From Rhizophagus irregularis (lineage: Eukaryota > Glomeromycota > Glomeromycetes > Glomerales > Glomeraceae), in the NCBI RefSeq assembly GCF_026210795.1, contig NC_089445.1:620001-684000 (forward strand): 64,000 nt of DNA, written 5' to 3'. Position numbers and translations under genes: made by a program. Each line of letters starts with the position of its first letter. The stretch's first letter is position 1. Below the pieces are notes generated by a model that was given only the letters and a program-made list of their open reading frames with translations, did no database searches and was not told the DNA's origin. Positions 22,787-33,451 of this stretch are shown here, piece after piece.

Positions 22787-23406
22787 ATGTCAGATGAAGC
22801 TCGTGTTATTTACAGACCAAAAAATACTCGTGAAGAATATTTCGTTTTTGCATATCCTGATGAGGTACAATTAAAAAAAATAAATAATTTTTTTCTTTTT
22901 TTCAAGGTTTGAACATATCTTTTTAATTCTTAGGTTACGAAATGGCGAAAAGATAAATCAATTCCACTTACTGATGTGATTCAAAGTTTGTTTTGATTAC
23001 ATTTTTTTTCTGTTTCTTTAGACCTTGTTATATTCATAAAATGCATGAATTCTTTAACGCGTATCATTATTAATATAATAATAGCGTTTGATGTATTTGA
23101 ATCACCAAATGGTAGCGAAGGTATGGCTGGTCGTGCCTCAAAACAGTCACTTGAAAATATTTTCAACACATCGAAAGATACGGAAGTTATAAACTATATT
23201 CTCGAACATGGTATTATTCAAAATCATCGTAAAGGTTCTAAAGAATATAGTAAGTTTGTCAATATCATTTTAATATTTTTTTGTATTTATATATTCTTTA
23301 TTAATATAATCTGTTTTTAATCGTTTGACTATTTTTAGATACTACAAATGAGTCGCGTGGTAAAGGTGCTTCGACAAATGAAAGTGCTATCGGAATTCAT
23401 AATTAA
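22787..23406 (+). CDS. SBDS N-terminal-domain protein, Rtc3/YHR087W-like
   Basis: Four exons (22787-22864, 22934-22985, 23085-23249, 23339-23406) give 120 residues. VIYRPKNTREEYFVFAYPDE, VTKWRKDKSIPLTDVIQTF, and ASKQSLENIFNTSKDTEVIN with ILEHGIIQ match the stand-alone SBDS N-terminal (FYSH) domain proteins such as yeast Rtc3. Full SBDS proteins act in 60S subunit maturation. The short form has been linked to RNA metabolism and stress, but its role is not settled. The second intron uses a GTTTGT donor. The tail is Gly/Ser/Asn-rich and probably disordered. Confidence 0.85.
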
Positions 23407-23993
23407 ATTATGGATGAAATTCAATCGTAATACTTTTTGTTTGGGTTGCTGGTTGCAAATAATGGCTGAAACTATAAAATTTTTTTATATACCTTTTTTC
23501 TTTTATAAATTTACTTAACAGTAGTAGTTATTATGTATGCGCAAAAAAAATACATTAATTTGCAATATAAATAAATAAGAAATACAAATTTTGATAGTAA
23601 TGCATTTATTGAATTTGTGATCGGGTTATGCCAATATTTAATATTTTATGATAATTATAAAGTTCTATAACAGATAATGTTTGTTTATTAATGACTTCGC
23701 CACCACTGGTACTTAACACCATAGTATGTGTTTTCATGGCCTAAATTTAGGGATAAGTAGGATAAGTAGTTTGAAAGCAATTTAACAATTTTGAAATTTG
23801 TTAATTACAGATGAGTCGAATAACTTTCCTCTAATAAGTAGTAACTTGAAATTGGTTATAATTAAAAAATTATTTCATTGATCTCATAATTCTGGCCAAA
23901 ATTATTTATACAATTTCAATGTAAAATATATAACGAATTTGTACGGTTCACAAGTCTAGCCTGAATTATAAGACATTATGTTTAGGAAATGGG

Positions 23994-24025
<32 letters not shown>

Positions 24026-24383
24026 AAATTTAATTGTCAATAAAGAAAAATGATCTCCTAAATGAGTAATTGTTTCGACAAAATGAGCGATTGTTTCGAA
24101 CTACTTTGGAACGAACTGAAAATAACCACAATGCATCTAACTCCGCTGTAAAACAATCACTAAAAAAGACACCTACAAAAAAAAAAGCAATTTCTGGCTC
24201 AAAGAAAAACAGCGAAACAACATCCAGTCATTAATCGAGGATGTTTAAGTTACACCCTAAAAATTACATTGCTGACCACTAAAAATATCGATTTCTCATT
24301 ATAGACAAGTTGAATTGCTTAGTTTAATTAAACTTGGTTAAAAGAATGATATAATATATATATATAGTAGAACATAATACAAA
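23407..24383. other. Intergenic with an orphan coding-like tail
   Basis: Contains a (TA)n microsatellite at about 23994-24021. Positions 24069-24234 are open on the plus strand and end in a Ser/Lys-rich tail (KQSLKKTPTKKKAISGSKK... SSH-stop). It looks like a last exon or gene relic, but I find no convincing 5' part. Confidence 0.35.
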
Positions 24384-24385
24384 TA

Positions 24386-24524
24386 CCGTATACTTCCGAT
24401 ATTAAGCACCTCACCCCACGAAAATAAGCACCCCTGGCCAGAATTATGAAAATTTGGCCTACGTTATGCTGTTGCTGGCCAGCATTACGGTCAAAAAAGG
24501 GTGCTTAATTTCGGAAGTATACGG
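24386..24524. mobile_element. MITE with TA target duplication
   Basis: 139 bp. The left end CCGTATACTTCCGATATTAA is mirrored at the right by CCGTATACTTCCGAAATTAA read inward. It is flanked by TA on both sides (24384-24385, 24525-24526), the Tc1/mariner or pogo-type duplication. An inner foldback, CTGGCCAG ... CTGGCCAG, lies near the middle. No coding capacity. Confidence 0.7.
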
Positions 24525-24755
24525 TATATGATATATACATTTAATTCACTAACGGTTTTAATGATTTTTAATGATGTAATTTTTATTTTTTATGTAATCA
24601 AATGATGGAACTTATTTATATAATTGACAAACAAATAATCAAATAGATAATCTAATATATAATGAATGATATAATGTATAATGCGATAATTATTACTTAC
24701 TATACATAGGATGCTGATGCACATTTTAACCATAAAATACCTAATACCGGATAAT

Positions 24756-26039
24756 TCACCATTCTAAGCTTATATTTTCAATTCCTTCAACATTTGCTTT
24801 CATTAAATCAAATCTTTCAGAATTAATCATTGAAGTATAAGAACTCGTCTTTTTTCTACATTCTGGAGGAGCAATTAAAAATATTTTTGCTCTAGTACAT
24901 ACAATTTTATCTAAAATACCAGGTATACCACTAAGAGCGAATTCTTTAATATTCATATTATTCCCGAATTGATCAGTTGGAGTAAAATTGAACCAACTAA
25001 AGAAATTAACATTATCTCTTAAAATATCAATAGCTTTCCCATGATATTCTTGTTTAATATCATGAAATGAAAAGGATTGTCGTAAAGAATCTTTTAAAGG
25101 ATAATCGGTAGCAAAATAAATATTTTTGGTATTATAAACTTTTTTTAAATCTTCTAAACGTGAAATTAATTTTTCTGCACATTTTGGCATATTTAAAGGA
25201 TTTCCTAATTCCATTCTCCATTGAATTGCTATATATGGTTTTATATGTTGAGATATTTTAATAGCTTTATTAATTATATGAGGAGAATATTCTAAATGAG
25301 GTATATGATTTGGAAATAATGGATAAATGAAATTTTGTTCCATTAATAAAATTTCAGTATTATTAAATAATTTTAAATTATTAATAATAAAATTTGATAA
25401 ATTTTCTAAACTTTGATCATTTTTCCAATAACGTCCACCTATAGTTAAATTATAATTATAATTATAATTATTATTATTATCAAAATCCATTTCATCAATT
25501 TCATCAAAACATAAACCTTTTTTTGTTATATTATTATTATTTGATTGATCTTTAATAAAATCATGAAATTTTCTATTACGATTTTCTTGAATAATTATAT
25601 GTTGATAAGAAGGTTTTTTATTTTTTTGTGATTTTATCCATTTATAAAATTGTTTTTGTGTCATCAATTTTAAATTAGGAAAATTTCTTTGAAGGGATTC
25701 TATTAAATAATAATAATTAAATGGATATTCTAAACATGATCCAATTCTTGATTTACCAACATTTGGTAAAATCAATATACGATCAAGTTTTTGTGCCATT
25801 TGAGCATATTGAATCATATGTTTTTGAGCTTTTGATTCTTGTTCCGATATTTTATATGGAAATAAGAATTTACATTTTGAAAATTCACAAAAATATGTTT
25901 CATTAGAATATGATTCATTAAATATATAATTATCTTGTATTTTACTTTGTGAAGGTAATTGAACAGTGAAAAATATTGTTAGAATCCAAGTTAAACTAAT
26001 CGAAAAAATTATTATTATAATTGTTTCTTTTTTTATCAT
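24756..26039 (-). CDS. Type II membrane protein, fucosyltransferase-like
   Basis: A single exon. I prefer the ATG at 26039, which puts a basic MIKKE before one hydrophobic anchor (about residues 7-26), a type II signal anchor typical of Golgi glycosyltransferases. The frame is open 22 codons further but that stretch adds nothing. The product is 427 residues. The luminal part contains ILILPNVGKSRIGSC, HIPHLEYSPHIINKAIKIS, YIAIQWRMELGNP, IYFATDYPLKDSL and a C-terminal CTRAKIFLIAPPECRKKTSS. The HxxxQWRxE-type block followed by the YFATD motif fits GDP-fucose protein O-fucosyltransferase-like proteins (GT-B fold), where the Arg binds GDP-fucose. Family assignment is moderate and the acceptor unknown. 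A (TA)n tract lies upstream. Confidence 0.6.
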   Translation of the reverse strand: MIKKETIIIIIFSISLTWILTIFFTVQLPSQSKIQDNYIFNESYSNETYFCEFSKCKFLFPYKISEQESKAQKHMIQYAQMAQKLDRILILPNVGKSRIGSCLEYPFNYYYLIESLQRNFPNLKLMTQKQFYKWIKSQKNKKPSYQHIIIQENRNRKFHDFIKDQSNNNNITKKGLCFDEIDEMDFDNNNNYNYNYNLTIGGRYWKNDQSLENLSNFIINNLKLFNNTEILLMEQNFIYPLFPNHIPHLEYSPHIINKAIKISQHIKPYIAIQWRMELGNPLNMPKCAEKLISRLEDLKKVYNTKNIYFATDYPLKDSLRQSFSFHDIKQEYHGKAIDILRDNVNFFSWFNFTPTDQFGNNMNIKEFALSGIPGILDKIVCTRAKIFLIAPPECRKKTSSYTSMINSERFDLMKANVEGIENISLEW

Positions 26040-26101
26040 TTTCTCTTTTGTTTTATAATAAATATTTGCAAAATAATAAATAATCTCAAAAAAGTCGTGA
26101 A

Positions 26102-26139
<38 letters not shown>

Positions 26140-26787
26140 TATATATTTTATCTACATTATTACCTAATTCTGACGTTTACTTACCATTGTGATCATTGTG
26201 ATACCGTCCTGTCGTCATAACCTCTGCCAAGAGCACCCCCGTTTTGTGGGCGCGGTTTTTTTGTATCACGGGGGTGACAAATAAATTTTTGACACTAAAA
26301 AAAAACAAGTCCCTCAGATACTTAATGTTTTTGAACTCGTGGCTGCACGTGATCATGTGATACTTAAATGTCACTTGTTCCTTATATGGCGAAGATCGAC
26401 ACAAACCGCGCCCACAAAACGGAGGTGCCTGCCAAGACTAAAAAATCATAAAGAATCTCGGTTTTGAAACAAAATAACAAACGGCTAATGAATAATGATT
26501 AAAACATTGTAAATTGCTTGATTAAGTATTTAAATAACTTTATTAAGTAAATTAAGTAAACAATTTGATAATTTTTAATTGTTTAATATTTTAGTAGTTT
26601 AGCCAAGATGTATGATAAATGAGAATAATTAATAGTCTAATCTGTCAAACATAAAGATATATATTATCTAATAATTATGAAACTAATGACATACGAATTT
26701 ATTATCGATAAAAAGATAGAATGATAAAGGCCGCATACATAAATTCATAAATTACAAATTTCCAAAAATATATATGTATCATTTAAT
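26040..26787. other. Intergenic with MULE-type MITE
   Basis: Contains a (TA)n tract at 26105-26133 and the MITE at 26233-26428. The 75-codon ORF across the MITE is spurious. No gene seen. Confidence 0.45.
26233..26428. mobile_element. Mutator-like MITE with 9-bp target duplication
   Basis: 196 bp. Terminal inverted repeats are GCACCCCCGTTTTGTGGGCG (left) and GCACCTCCGTTTTGTGGGCG (right, read inward), continuing to CGGTTT. Flanked by perfect 9-bp duplications CTGCCAAGA at 26224-26232 and 26429-26437. A 9-bp duplication with long G-starting ends is typical of MULEs. The flank identity suggests a fairly recent insertion. Confidence 0.75.
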
Positions 26788-29042
26788 TTATAAAGAAGCT
26801 GTTTTATCATTAAATTCTTGCTCTAACCGTTTTTTAATATGAAGATAAAAAGATTCGAATATATTCCTGTCTTTTCCATTTGTCCATGAAATTATTACTC
26901 TTGTGTTACTAATACTCACATCCAAAGGTTCCGGTTCCAGATTGCACGTAAATTCGAATAAATTTTCATCCCCTGCTTTCTGAGTTATAGGAGTTTTTTG
27001 TGCTTCCGTTTTAGCTTTAGCTCTTCTTGCAGCACGTGACCAAGTATTGATTTGTGCACTACCATAAAATGTATTAGATTCTTCGTTCCATTGTCCAGTA
27101 ACCTCCAATTCATCGAAGAGATTTCGCAAAAACTTAAAAATTTCTCCCACGTTTGTCGGTAGAACAACACTAAATTCGCTTTTTGGTGGCGCCGACCTTC
27201 TAAGTTTCTTGGAAACAGGTTGCGAGCCACTCTTAAGAAAAAAAAAAAAAATTAGAAATTATTTCTCAGATCGTTGTTTAATTGTTTAATAAAATGAAAA
27301 ATTCGAAATATATACAAAAGTTGGACGTTGACTTCCAAATGACCACCCTATTCCCCATCTTCGTGTAAGTCCTTGACAAAATTCAGTTACTACGTAGTTA
27401 TCTATCTTAATATATAAAGAAAAAAAAAACATATTAAAATCTTCAGTTTTAATTAAATTAATAGAGAAATAAATGATATATACTCCTGATTTTTTCAATT
27501 CACAGACTATTTTGTTAACCGTTTCTAATCGTCCAATTTTTGATGTATACCAACTAAATTTAAAGTATTATCCAAAATATCAATTAAGCATCTCTTAAAA
27601 AAAGCATCTAATTGTTACTTTCGTGAATTAATATTACGTACCGAATTTTTGTTCGTAAGATCAAACTTTCCTCTAGAATATCCTTAATAAATTGAAACTC
27701 GCCACCCGGTGTAAACATTTCATTAGATGATCCGGTGCATACCTAACAATAATACCTTCCTATTAATTATTATATTTTTTCAAGTGATTTTATAACAAAA
27801 GGAAAACTTATTAATACCGAATGAGAGCTGGTTATTTTGCTCTCAACTCCTTTTTCGTATTGCTCTTGATTCTCGTAAAATGGTGGATTACACATACAAA
27901 ATGAAAATCTAAATCCAAATATAAAAAAAAATGTAAGAATAAAATAACAAGTAATAATCATATACAGGATATTTACTTGATAGTTGTATCCTTTATCATG
28001 TTTTCGTTTAGAAGGATTTTCTTGTCTGTTTTATTGCGACGCACTGTAATTTTATCATCCAAGTTATTTCGATGCACATTGTCTTTCGCATACTTAACAG
28101 CCTTTTTATCGATATCTAGTTCACGTAATAAAAATGTTAAGGCAATATGCATACAGGTAGATGCTGAATCTTTAAGCATTTACCGGTAGCTAAAAATACC
28201 CAATTCTTATTTAATGTACATCCTAGCAATGGATAAATACAAGAAGCTCCAGTACCACTAGAAATCAACACGAATATATTAGCTCATTATTCAAGAAATA
28301 CAAACCAATGTTCATTTGACACTTACATATCGATTCCATGTACAGTATTTTTACCCAATTCTTCGTGAGATTCTGTCGATGATATCAAATCCTCTATCCA
28401 GTGGATATAATTCAGTCTTTAATTTAAACAAATATATTTTTGAGATATCCGAAATTCCGATCCAGTGAAAACCAAGGATTAAAATATGTACCTGCTTGGA
28501 ATCTTTTAAATATTACAAGTTAATAAATGACAAGTAAATTCGACATTAACTGTAATCGAAATTAATTACCGGAGGACATAAAGTATCTAGGGGAATGTCT
28601 AGAAATAGATTAAAGTCTTCACGTAACAGACAGTATGTAAGCTCACTAACAAAAAATTTCTATTAAAATTAATTGTTAAAATAAATTAATAATATATCAA
28701 CCCATTTTCTTACCGAGCTGCCTCTGGGTTTTTATAATCGATATAAGGTTTACCCTCTTTGGAATAATTCACACTATAAATAGTCGCGATAAATTTTATA
28801 GACTATTGAAAAATTAGTATTAAAATTTAATAAATTACTTACAAAGGATAAAAGGACGGATATTTAAATGCAAGAACAGAAAAGTCTGGAGGATTATCCT
28901 TATATTTGTTACGAGGGTGCATTTTATTGGGACTAAAAAGATCACTTTCGGTGCTCTCGGAATGTGACCTTTTGCCTAATAATTCCTTTGGGGCGGACTT
29001 AGCATTTAACGAAAATTTATCCTTATGTCTGTTACGAGGCAT
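26788..29042 (-). CDS. METTL16-type U6 snRNA N6-adenosine methyltransferase
   Basis: Twelve exons (29042-28843, 28773-28714, 28645-28570, 28502-28492, 28416-28327, 28257-28184, 28115-27977, 27908-27818, 27742-27642, 27553-27484, 27405-27316, 27231-26788) join to 481 residues. RNKYKDNPPDFSVLAFKYP, LTYCLLREDFNL, LNYIHWIEDLI, GIDIGTGASCIYPLLG (SAM loop, about 143-158), CMCNPPFYEN (catalytic NPPF, about 224-227) and VTEFCQGLTRRWGIGWSF are all METTL16 landmarks. The enzyme methylates A43 of U6 snRNA and related hairpins (known family function). The last exon encodes a C-terminal module like the vertebrate-conserved region that binds U6. Exon 4 is only 11 nt. An alternative start at internal Met41 (MHPRNKYKD) matches the usual N-terminus better. 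Confidence 0.9.
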
Positions 29043-29286
29043 TTTATAAAGATTACTAAGATCTTCAGTTTCAGTACTCTTAAATGCGGTCTTTTGCCCA
29101 ATACACCTTTAGTTAACAAATTCCTTTGAGGAAGACGGTGTTTGAACAAATCATTTAGAAAATGTCCAATTTATTAAATAATCACATGAAGATAATGAAG
29201 ATAATCTTCAAATTTCATTGGCTAAAATAAATACATATGTATGCTATTGATCACGTGATTAAATATATACGCGTTAATTTTCAATT

Positions 29287-29905
29287 TCACTTCTTGTTTC
29301 TTTCTTTCCTTTTTTGAAGTCTCTTTAATTTTTTTGCTGAATACTATTAAGTAATAACAATAAAATAAAATTAGTACAAGTTAATTATATAATTAGTTGT
29401 TAAAATAAATTTTGAACTTACAATAGTAATTAATTTTTCTTGTCTTTCTTTCTCTTCCAATCTTTGTTTTCTTTTCAAAGCAATTTCAAGCTTTCTCTAA
29501 TATAAAGTTGAAACCAAATTTAACTTTATAAACTACATATATATATTTCAATTAAAAAACCTAATTAATTTAATACCTTTTTTTCTGCTTCTCTTTCTTC
29601 CTTCATTTCTTTTTCTAACATCTTTAAAGCTTCTCTTTCGTTTCGTTCTTTTAGTTTTTCATTCCAATTTTTACGCAAGCTGCGTGGTAATTGTGAACGA
29701 CGAGTAGCCGTTTTTGGATGTTTCCATGTTTTACCTATAAGTTATATTATAATTTAAAAAATACTTATAATTTATATTAATGAAAATTAAGTTCAAATAT
29801 TTGTTTGTTACCTGATACTCTGCGCGTTATAGAAAGTTTTTTGATATTAGTTGAAGCTGAAGGTTCCGTATTAGGAGTAGGATCTGAATGTTTATCTAAA
29901 TTCAT
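29287..29905 (-). CDS. cgr1: rRNA-processing protein Cgr1
   Basis: Four exons (29905-29812, 29734-29577, 29496-29422, 29343-29287) give 127 residues. A short Ser/Thr-rich N-terminus leads to GKTWKHPKTATRRSQLPRSL, then a long charged coiled coil (NWNEKLKERNEREALKMLEK onward) and a KKLKRLQKRKERNKK-stop end. This layout and length fit Cgr1 (about 120 residues in yeast), a nucleolar protein required for pre-rRNA processing and 60S biogenesis. Its start is 244 bp from the divergent pus1 start. The 3' end is about 245 bp upstream of the METTL16 start on the same strand. Confidence 0.85.
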
Positions 29906-30149
29906 TTTTTTTGTATATTAAAGTATATTAAAAAAAAAAATTTTTTGATTAATCTGATATTTATATATTATTGGGTGTTACAGATTACTGTATGCATCTT
30001 CATGAATGTAACGCAAACGTGAAAATACATGATTATCAATGAAATATTTTAAATTTTTAAATTTTAAAATTCTATCTCAAAAGATTGCTCTCAACAATAT
30101 TGTCAGACTTTATAAAAGTAACTTTTTTAAATTTAAATACTTACCAAAT
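29906..30149. promoter_or_regulatory. Divergent promoter cgr1 / pus1
   Basis: 244 bp between two RNA-maturation genes read in opposite directions, which could coordinate them. No specific element recognised. Confidence 0.35.
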
Positions 30150-32392
30150 ATGACAACTCTCAAGAAAATAAAAATAGAGTCAACTAATGGTAGCGAGAAA
30201 TCTAATTTGTTATTCTGATTAATATTATTATTTAATAATCAAATAATGATTTTATAGAAGTTGAAACAACTATCGAAGCAGAAAAAATTATAGTTCCATC
30301 TGAATCAACAGAGAAAGAAGCGTCTCATTCAAAAAAACGTGCTATGGAAGATTCACAGTCTTCAAGGAAACGTTTCACCACAGCAAAGGATAGAAGAGAA
30401 CACCTTAACAAGAACTTTAGGAATAGAAAAGGCAATCGGGATGATATTAATAGGCAACAGGATCGGAATAATGAGAGAATCAAAATCGAGGACAAAGGCG
30501 ATTCGAATGAATCAAAAGAACCGAGAAAACCAAAAAAGAAAGTTGCTGTCTTGGTTGGTTTTTGCGGGACTGGTTATCAAGGAATGCAAATGTATGTTGA
30601 ATGATAGTTAATATATTCGTGATTCTTATTTCGTTTCATGCAACTAAAATCTTGTAGTAATCGCAACGCAAAAACTATTGAAGAAGATTTATTCAAGGCT
30701 TTTGTTGCTGCTGGTGCTGTATCCAAAGATAATTCGGATGATCCCAAAAAAGTAAGTAATAGATAATTCTATTTTTTAAAATATTATGCATTTAAAGTTA
30801 AGTGTTAATGCGGTAACAGGTTGGTCTGATGCGTGCTGCCAGAACCGATAAAGGTGTTCATGCGGCTGGAAATTTAATTTCACTCAAGATAAGTCTCTTG
30901 TCTAACTAATTTGCATTATATTGTTTTAAATTTAATAAATTTAATCTAATTTGTTATTTTTAATTCGACGTTTTTACATGATTACCGATATTCCTAATGT
31001 AGTTGAAAAGATTAATGAAAATCTCCCCGATCAAATTCGCATGTGGGGTAATTATTTAAATTTTGTAAATTTTAGGAATCATATAATAATATTTAATTAA
31101 AATTATTTAATTGATAGGTTTTGTTAAAGTAATTCGTTCTTTTCACGCGAAAACATTGTGTGATTCTCGAGTATATGAATATCTATTACCAACTTATGTG
31201 TTCATACTCCCTGAGAAAGAATTTAATTTAGTATTGTCAAACTCGATCCAAAGTGATACCGCAACTCAAAAAGTATTCGTGGATGTGCCCACCGCCACGT
31301 CCGAAGAAATGATTGAGAAACGAAAATATCGTATATCACAAGAAACTATTGAACACGTAAGGCAAGGATTTCAGGAATATCGAGGAACACATAATTATCA
31401 CAACTATACAATTGGTCGCAGTCCTCAAGAGAAAAGTTGTAACCGATATATTGTCGATTCTCAAGTAAGCGCTATTTGCGCGATTTTATATATTCAAGTA
31501 ATAGAATGTAATAAATAACAATTTTTCATGATTCTTAGGTAAGTGATCCTAAAATTATTAATGATGTTGAATGGATTACCATAAAAATACACGGACAATC
31601 ATTTATGTTGCATCAAATTCGTAAAATGGTTTGTGAGTATTTTTACTAATTTATTATGAAATGCATCATATTAACTTTTTATTAATTATTTAATTTGTTA
31701 TAAATATAAGCATTAATAGTAATGATTGTAAGAACGGGAACACCTATTTCCCTTATTGCAAAAACATTTACACAAGTCAAGATAAATATACCAAAAGCTC
31801 CAGCGTTAGGTTTATTACTTGAACGGGTAATTGTATTTTAATTTTAAAAACGAATATTCCATTTGTTTATACTAATGTTTTTGAATCCTCTTTAGCCTGT
31901 GTTTGATTCTTATAATAGAAAAGCCAGAGATCAGGGAAAAGACGTGATTGATTACGACATTTATCAGGTAATGGCGATCGATATTTATATATTTACTATT
32001 TTACCTATAATAGGATTATAATTATTAAAATTATTCTTTATTAAATACATTAATTAGGATCAAATTGAAAAATTTAAAGATAATTTTATTTATTCCAAGA
32101 TTTTTGAGGAAGAAATCGCTGAAAACACGTAATTTTTAATTTAAATTTCTGGTTAAGTGATGGGTGATAAATTAAATTATCCATACTGAAATATTTATTC
32201 TTTCGTATTGACAGCTTCCAAAACTGGCTCAATGCTGTTGATCAACATACAGAGCGAGATTATGGTTACTTAAATTGTGAAGGAATTATACCCGAAAGTT
32301 CAATAGTAAAACATGGCGAAAGACAAAAATATTATGATCAGGCTGTTAATAATGAACAAGACGATGATGAAAATTCAGATAATGAAGATTGA
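30150..32392 (+). CDS. pus1: tRNA pseudouridine synthase Pus1 (TruA family)
   Basis: Eleven exons (30150-30189, 30258-30591, 30658-30751, 30820-30888, 30978-31047, 31118-31464, 31539-31632, 31711-31826, 31896-31967, 32058-32128, 32215-32392) give 494 residues. After a basic, charged N-terminus come [16 protein letters not shown], the catalytic loop [17 protein letters not shown] (Asp166 nucleophile), [27 protein letters not shown] and [11 protein letters not shown], all TruA/Pus1 motifs. The enzyme converts U to pseudouridine at several tRNA positions and in U2 snRNA. The C-terminus is Asp/Glu-rich. The first intron uses a weak GTAGCG donor and is the least certain. The fourth intron appears to be AT-AC. 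Confidence 0.9.
30889..30977 (+). other. Probable AT-AC intron in pus1 (ATAAGT donor)
   Basis: Exon 4 ends ISLK and exon 5 begins [17 protein letters not shown], a join with the same spacing as yeast Pus1 (LKMIIEDPDIKQKINEKLP, from memory). The intron between starts ATAAGTCTCT and ends TTTTTAC, and contains no AG dinucleotide that could serve as its own acceptor. TTTTTAAT lies about 13 nt before the AC. ATAAG donors with AC acceptors are known among introns that may be spliced by the major spliceosome. Confidence 0.65.
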
Positions 32393-33451
32393 AGTTTAAA
32401 AGTGTAAAAAAATAGTTATTAGTTTTAACATTTTAATATTATTATTTCTCTTTTTTTTAATAAGCCAATTTGAAATTTTATTAATTATTATAATAACTTT
32501 TATAATAATAATATATTTGACGATAAGTGCTGGTCCGCAAGAAATCAGCAGTATCACTAATATAAATTTGAGATAAATTTATTTATTTTATATCATCTGA
32601 AATCTTTAGCTGCTATATAGATAAGTAATAAATATTAAAATCTATAACAAAATAAATTCACTTCATATACCAATTAATATCTTCCGGCGAATTTTCAAGG
32701 ATTTTTTTTTTTGATGATAAAGGACACTTATAAGTTCAAAAAATCATTTCTTCAAAATTTGCAATTTTTTATATTTTTGTCAGCAACAGATTTGGGCCTC
32801 TTAATATCTTATATCTTTACTAAAAAGATGAATTACCACCATTTGATACATTGTCTTTGCCAACGGCTTATTGATGACAGTTAAATAAAGAACTTTGTTT
32901 CATACTTATATGAATTTGAATTCATTGACCTATTACTTTTATGACATGTTACTGTATGCTATACATGAAACCAAAATGAAAATAACAAAAGTCGTAATAG
33001 TCAAAAGAAATTTCTTGGCCAAAATACAAAACCGTATTAAATTGATAATCAATGATTTACATAGATTAATATTTTTACCGAGTTATCATTAAAATAAAAT
33101 AAATCAATTTTGCTTTTTGAATTTTGAAATAAAAAAAATCTTTGTAATTTATTTATTTCGTTCATTGTATCTTCTATTTTTTTTTTATCAAAAATATATG
33201 CTTATATGATATGAAAATACATTGATAAAGAGAAAAATATTTAAATTTACAAAAAGAAAAATCACTTCGAACCGTCGTATATACATTATGGGTAAAATAC
33301 AAGGTGACACAACAAGCAAGATGTCCTCCAACTAATACAATTCGTATTGCTCATTTTTACGATAAGTGGATGTATTGTCAATAATAATAGAAACTTTTTA
33401 ACCTTTTGAATAATTGTTTATCTTTGCACTTCTTTTTTAAAAAAATATAGA
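32393..33451. other. Intergenic, no gene seen
   Basis: A+T-rich; a 65-codon ORF at 32895 is not supported. Around 32740-32890 are phrases resembling the dispersed and palindromic repeats of the left part of the window, but diverged. Confidence 0.4.

Noticed and set aside
26177-26404. 75-codon minus-strand frame
   Set aside because: Spans the MULE-type MITE and its flank; open by chance within GC-rich ends.
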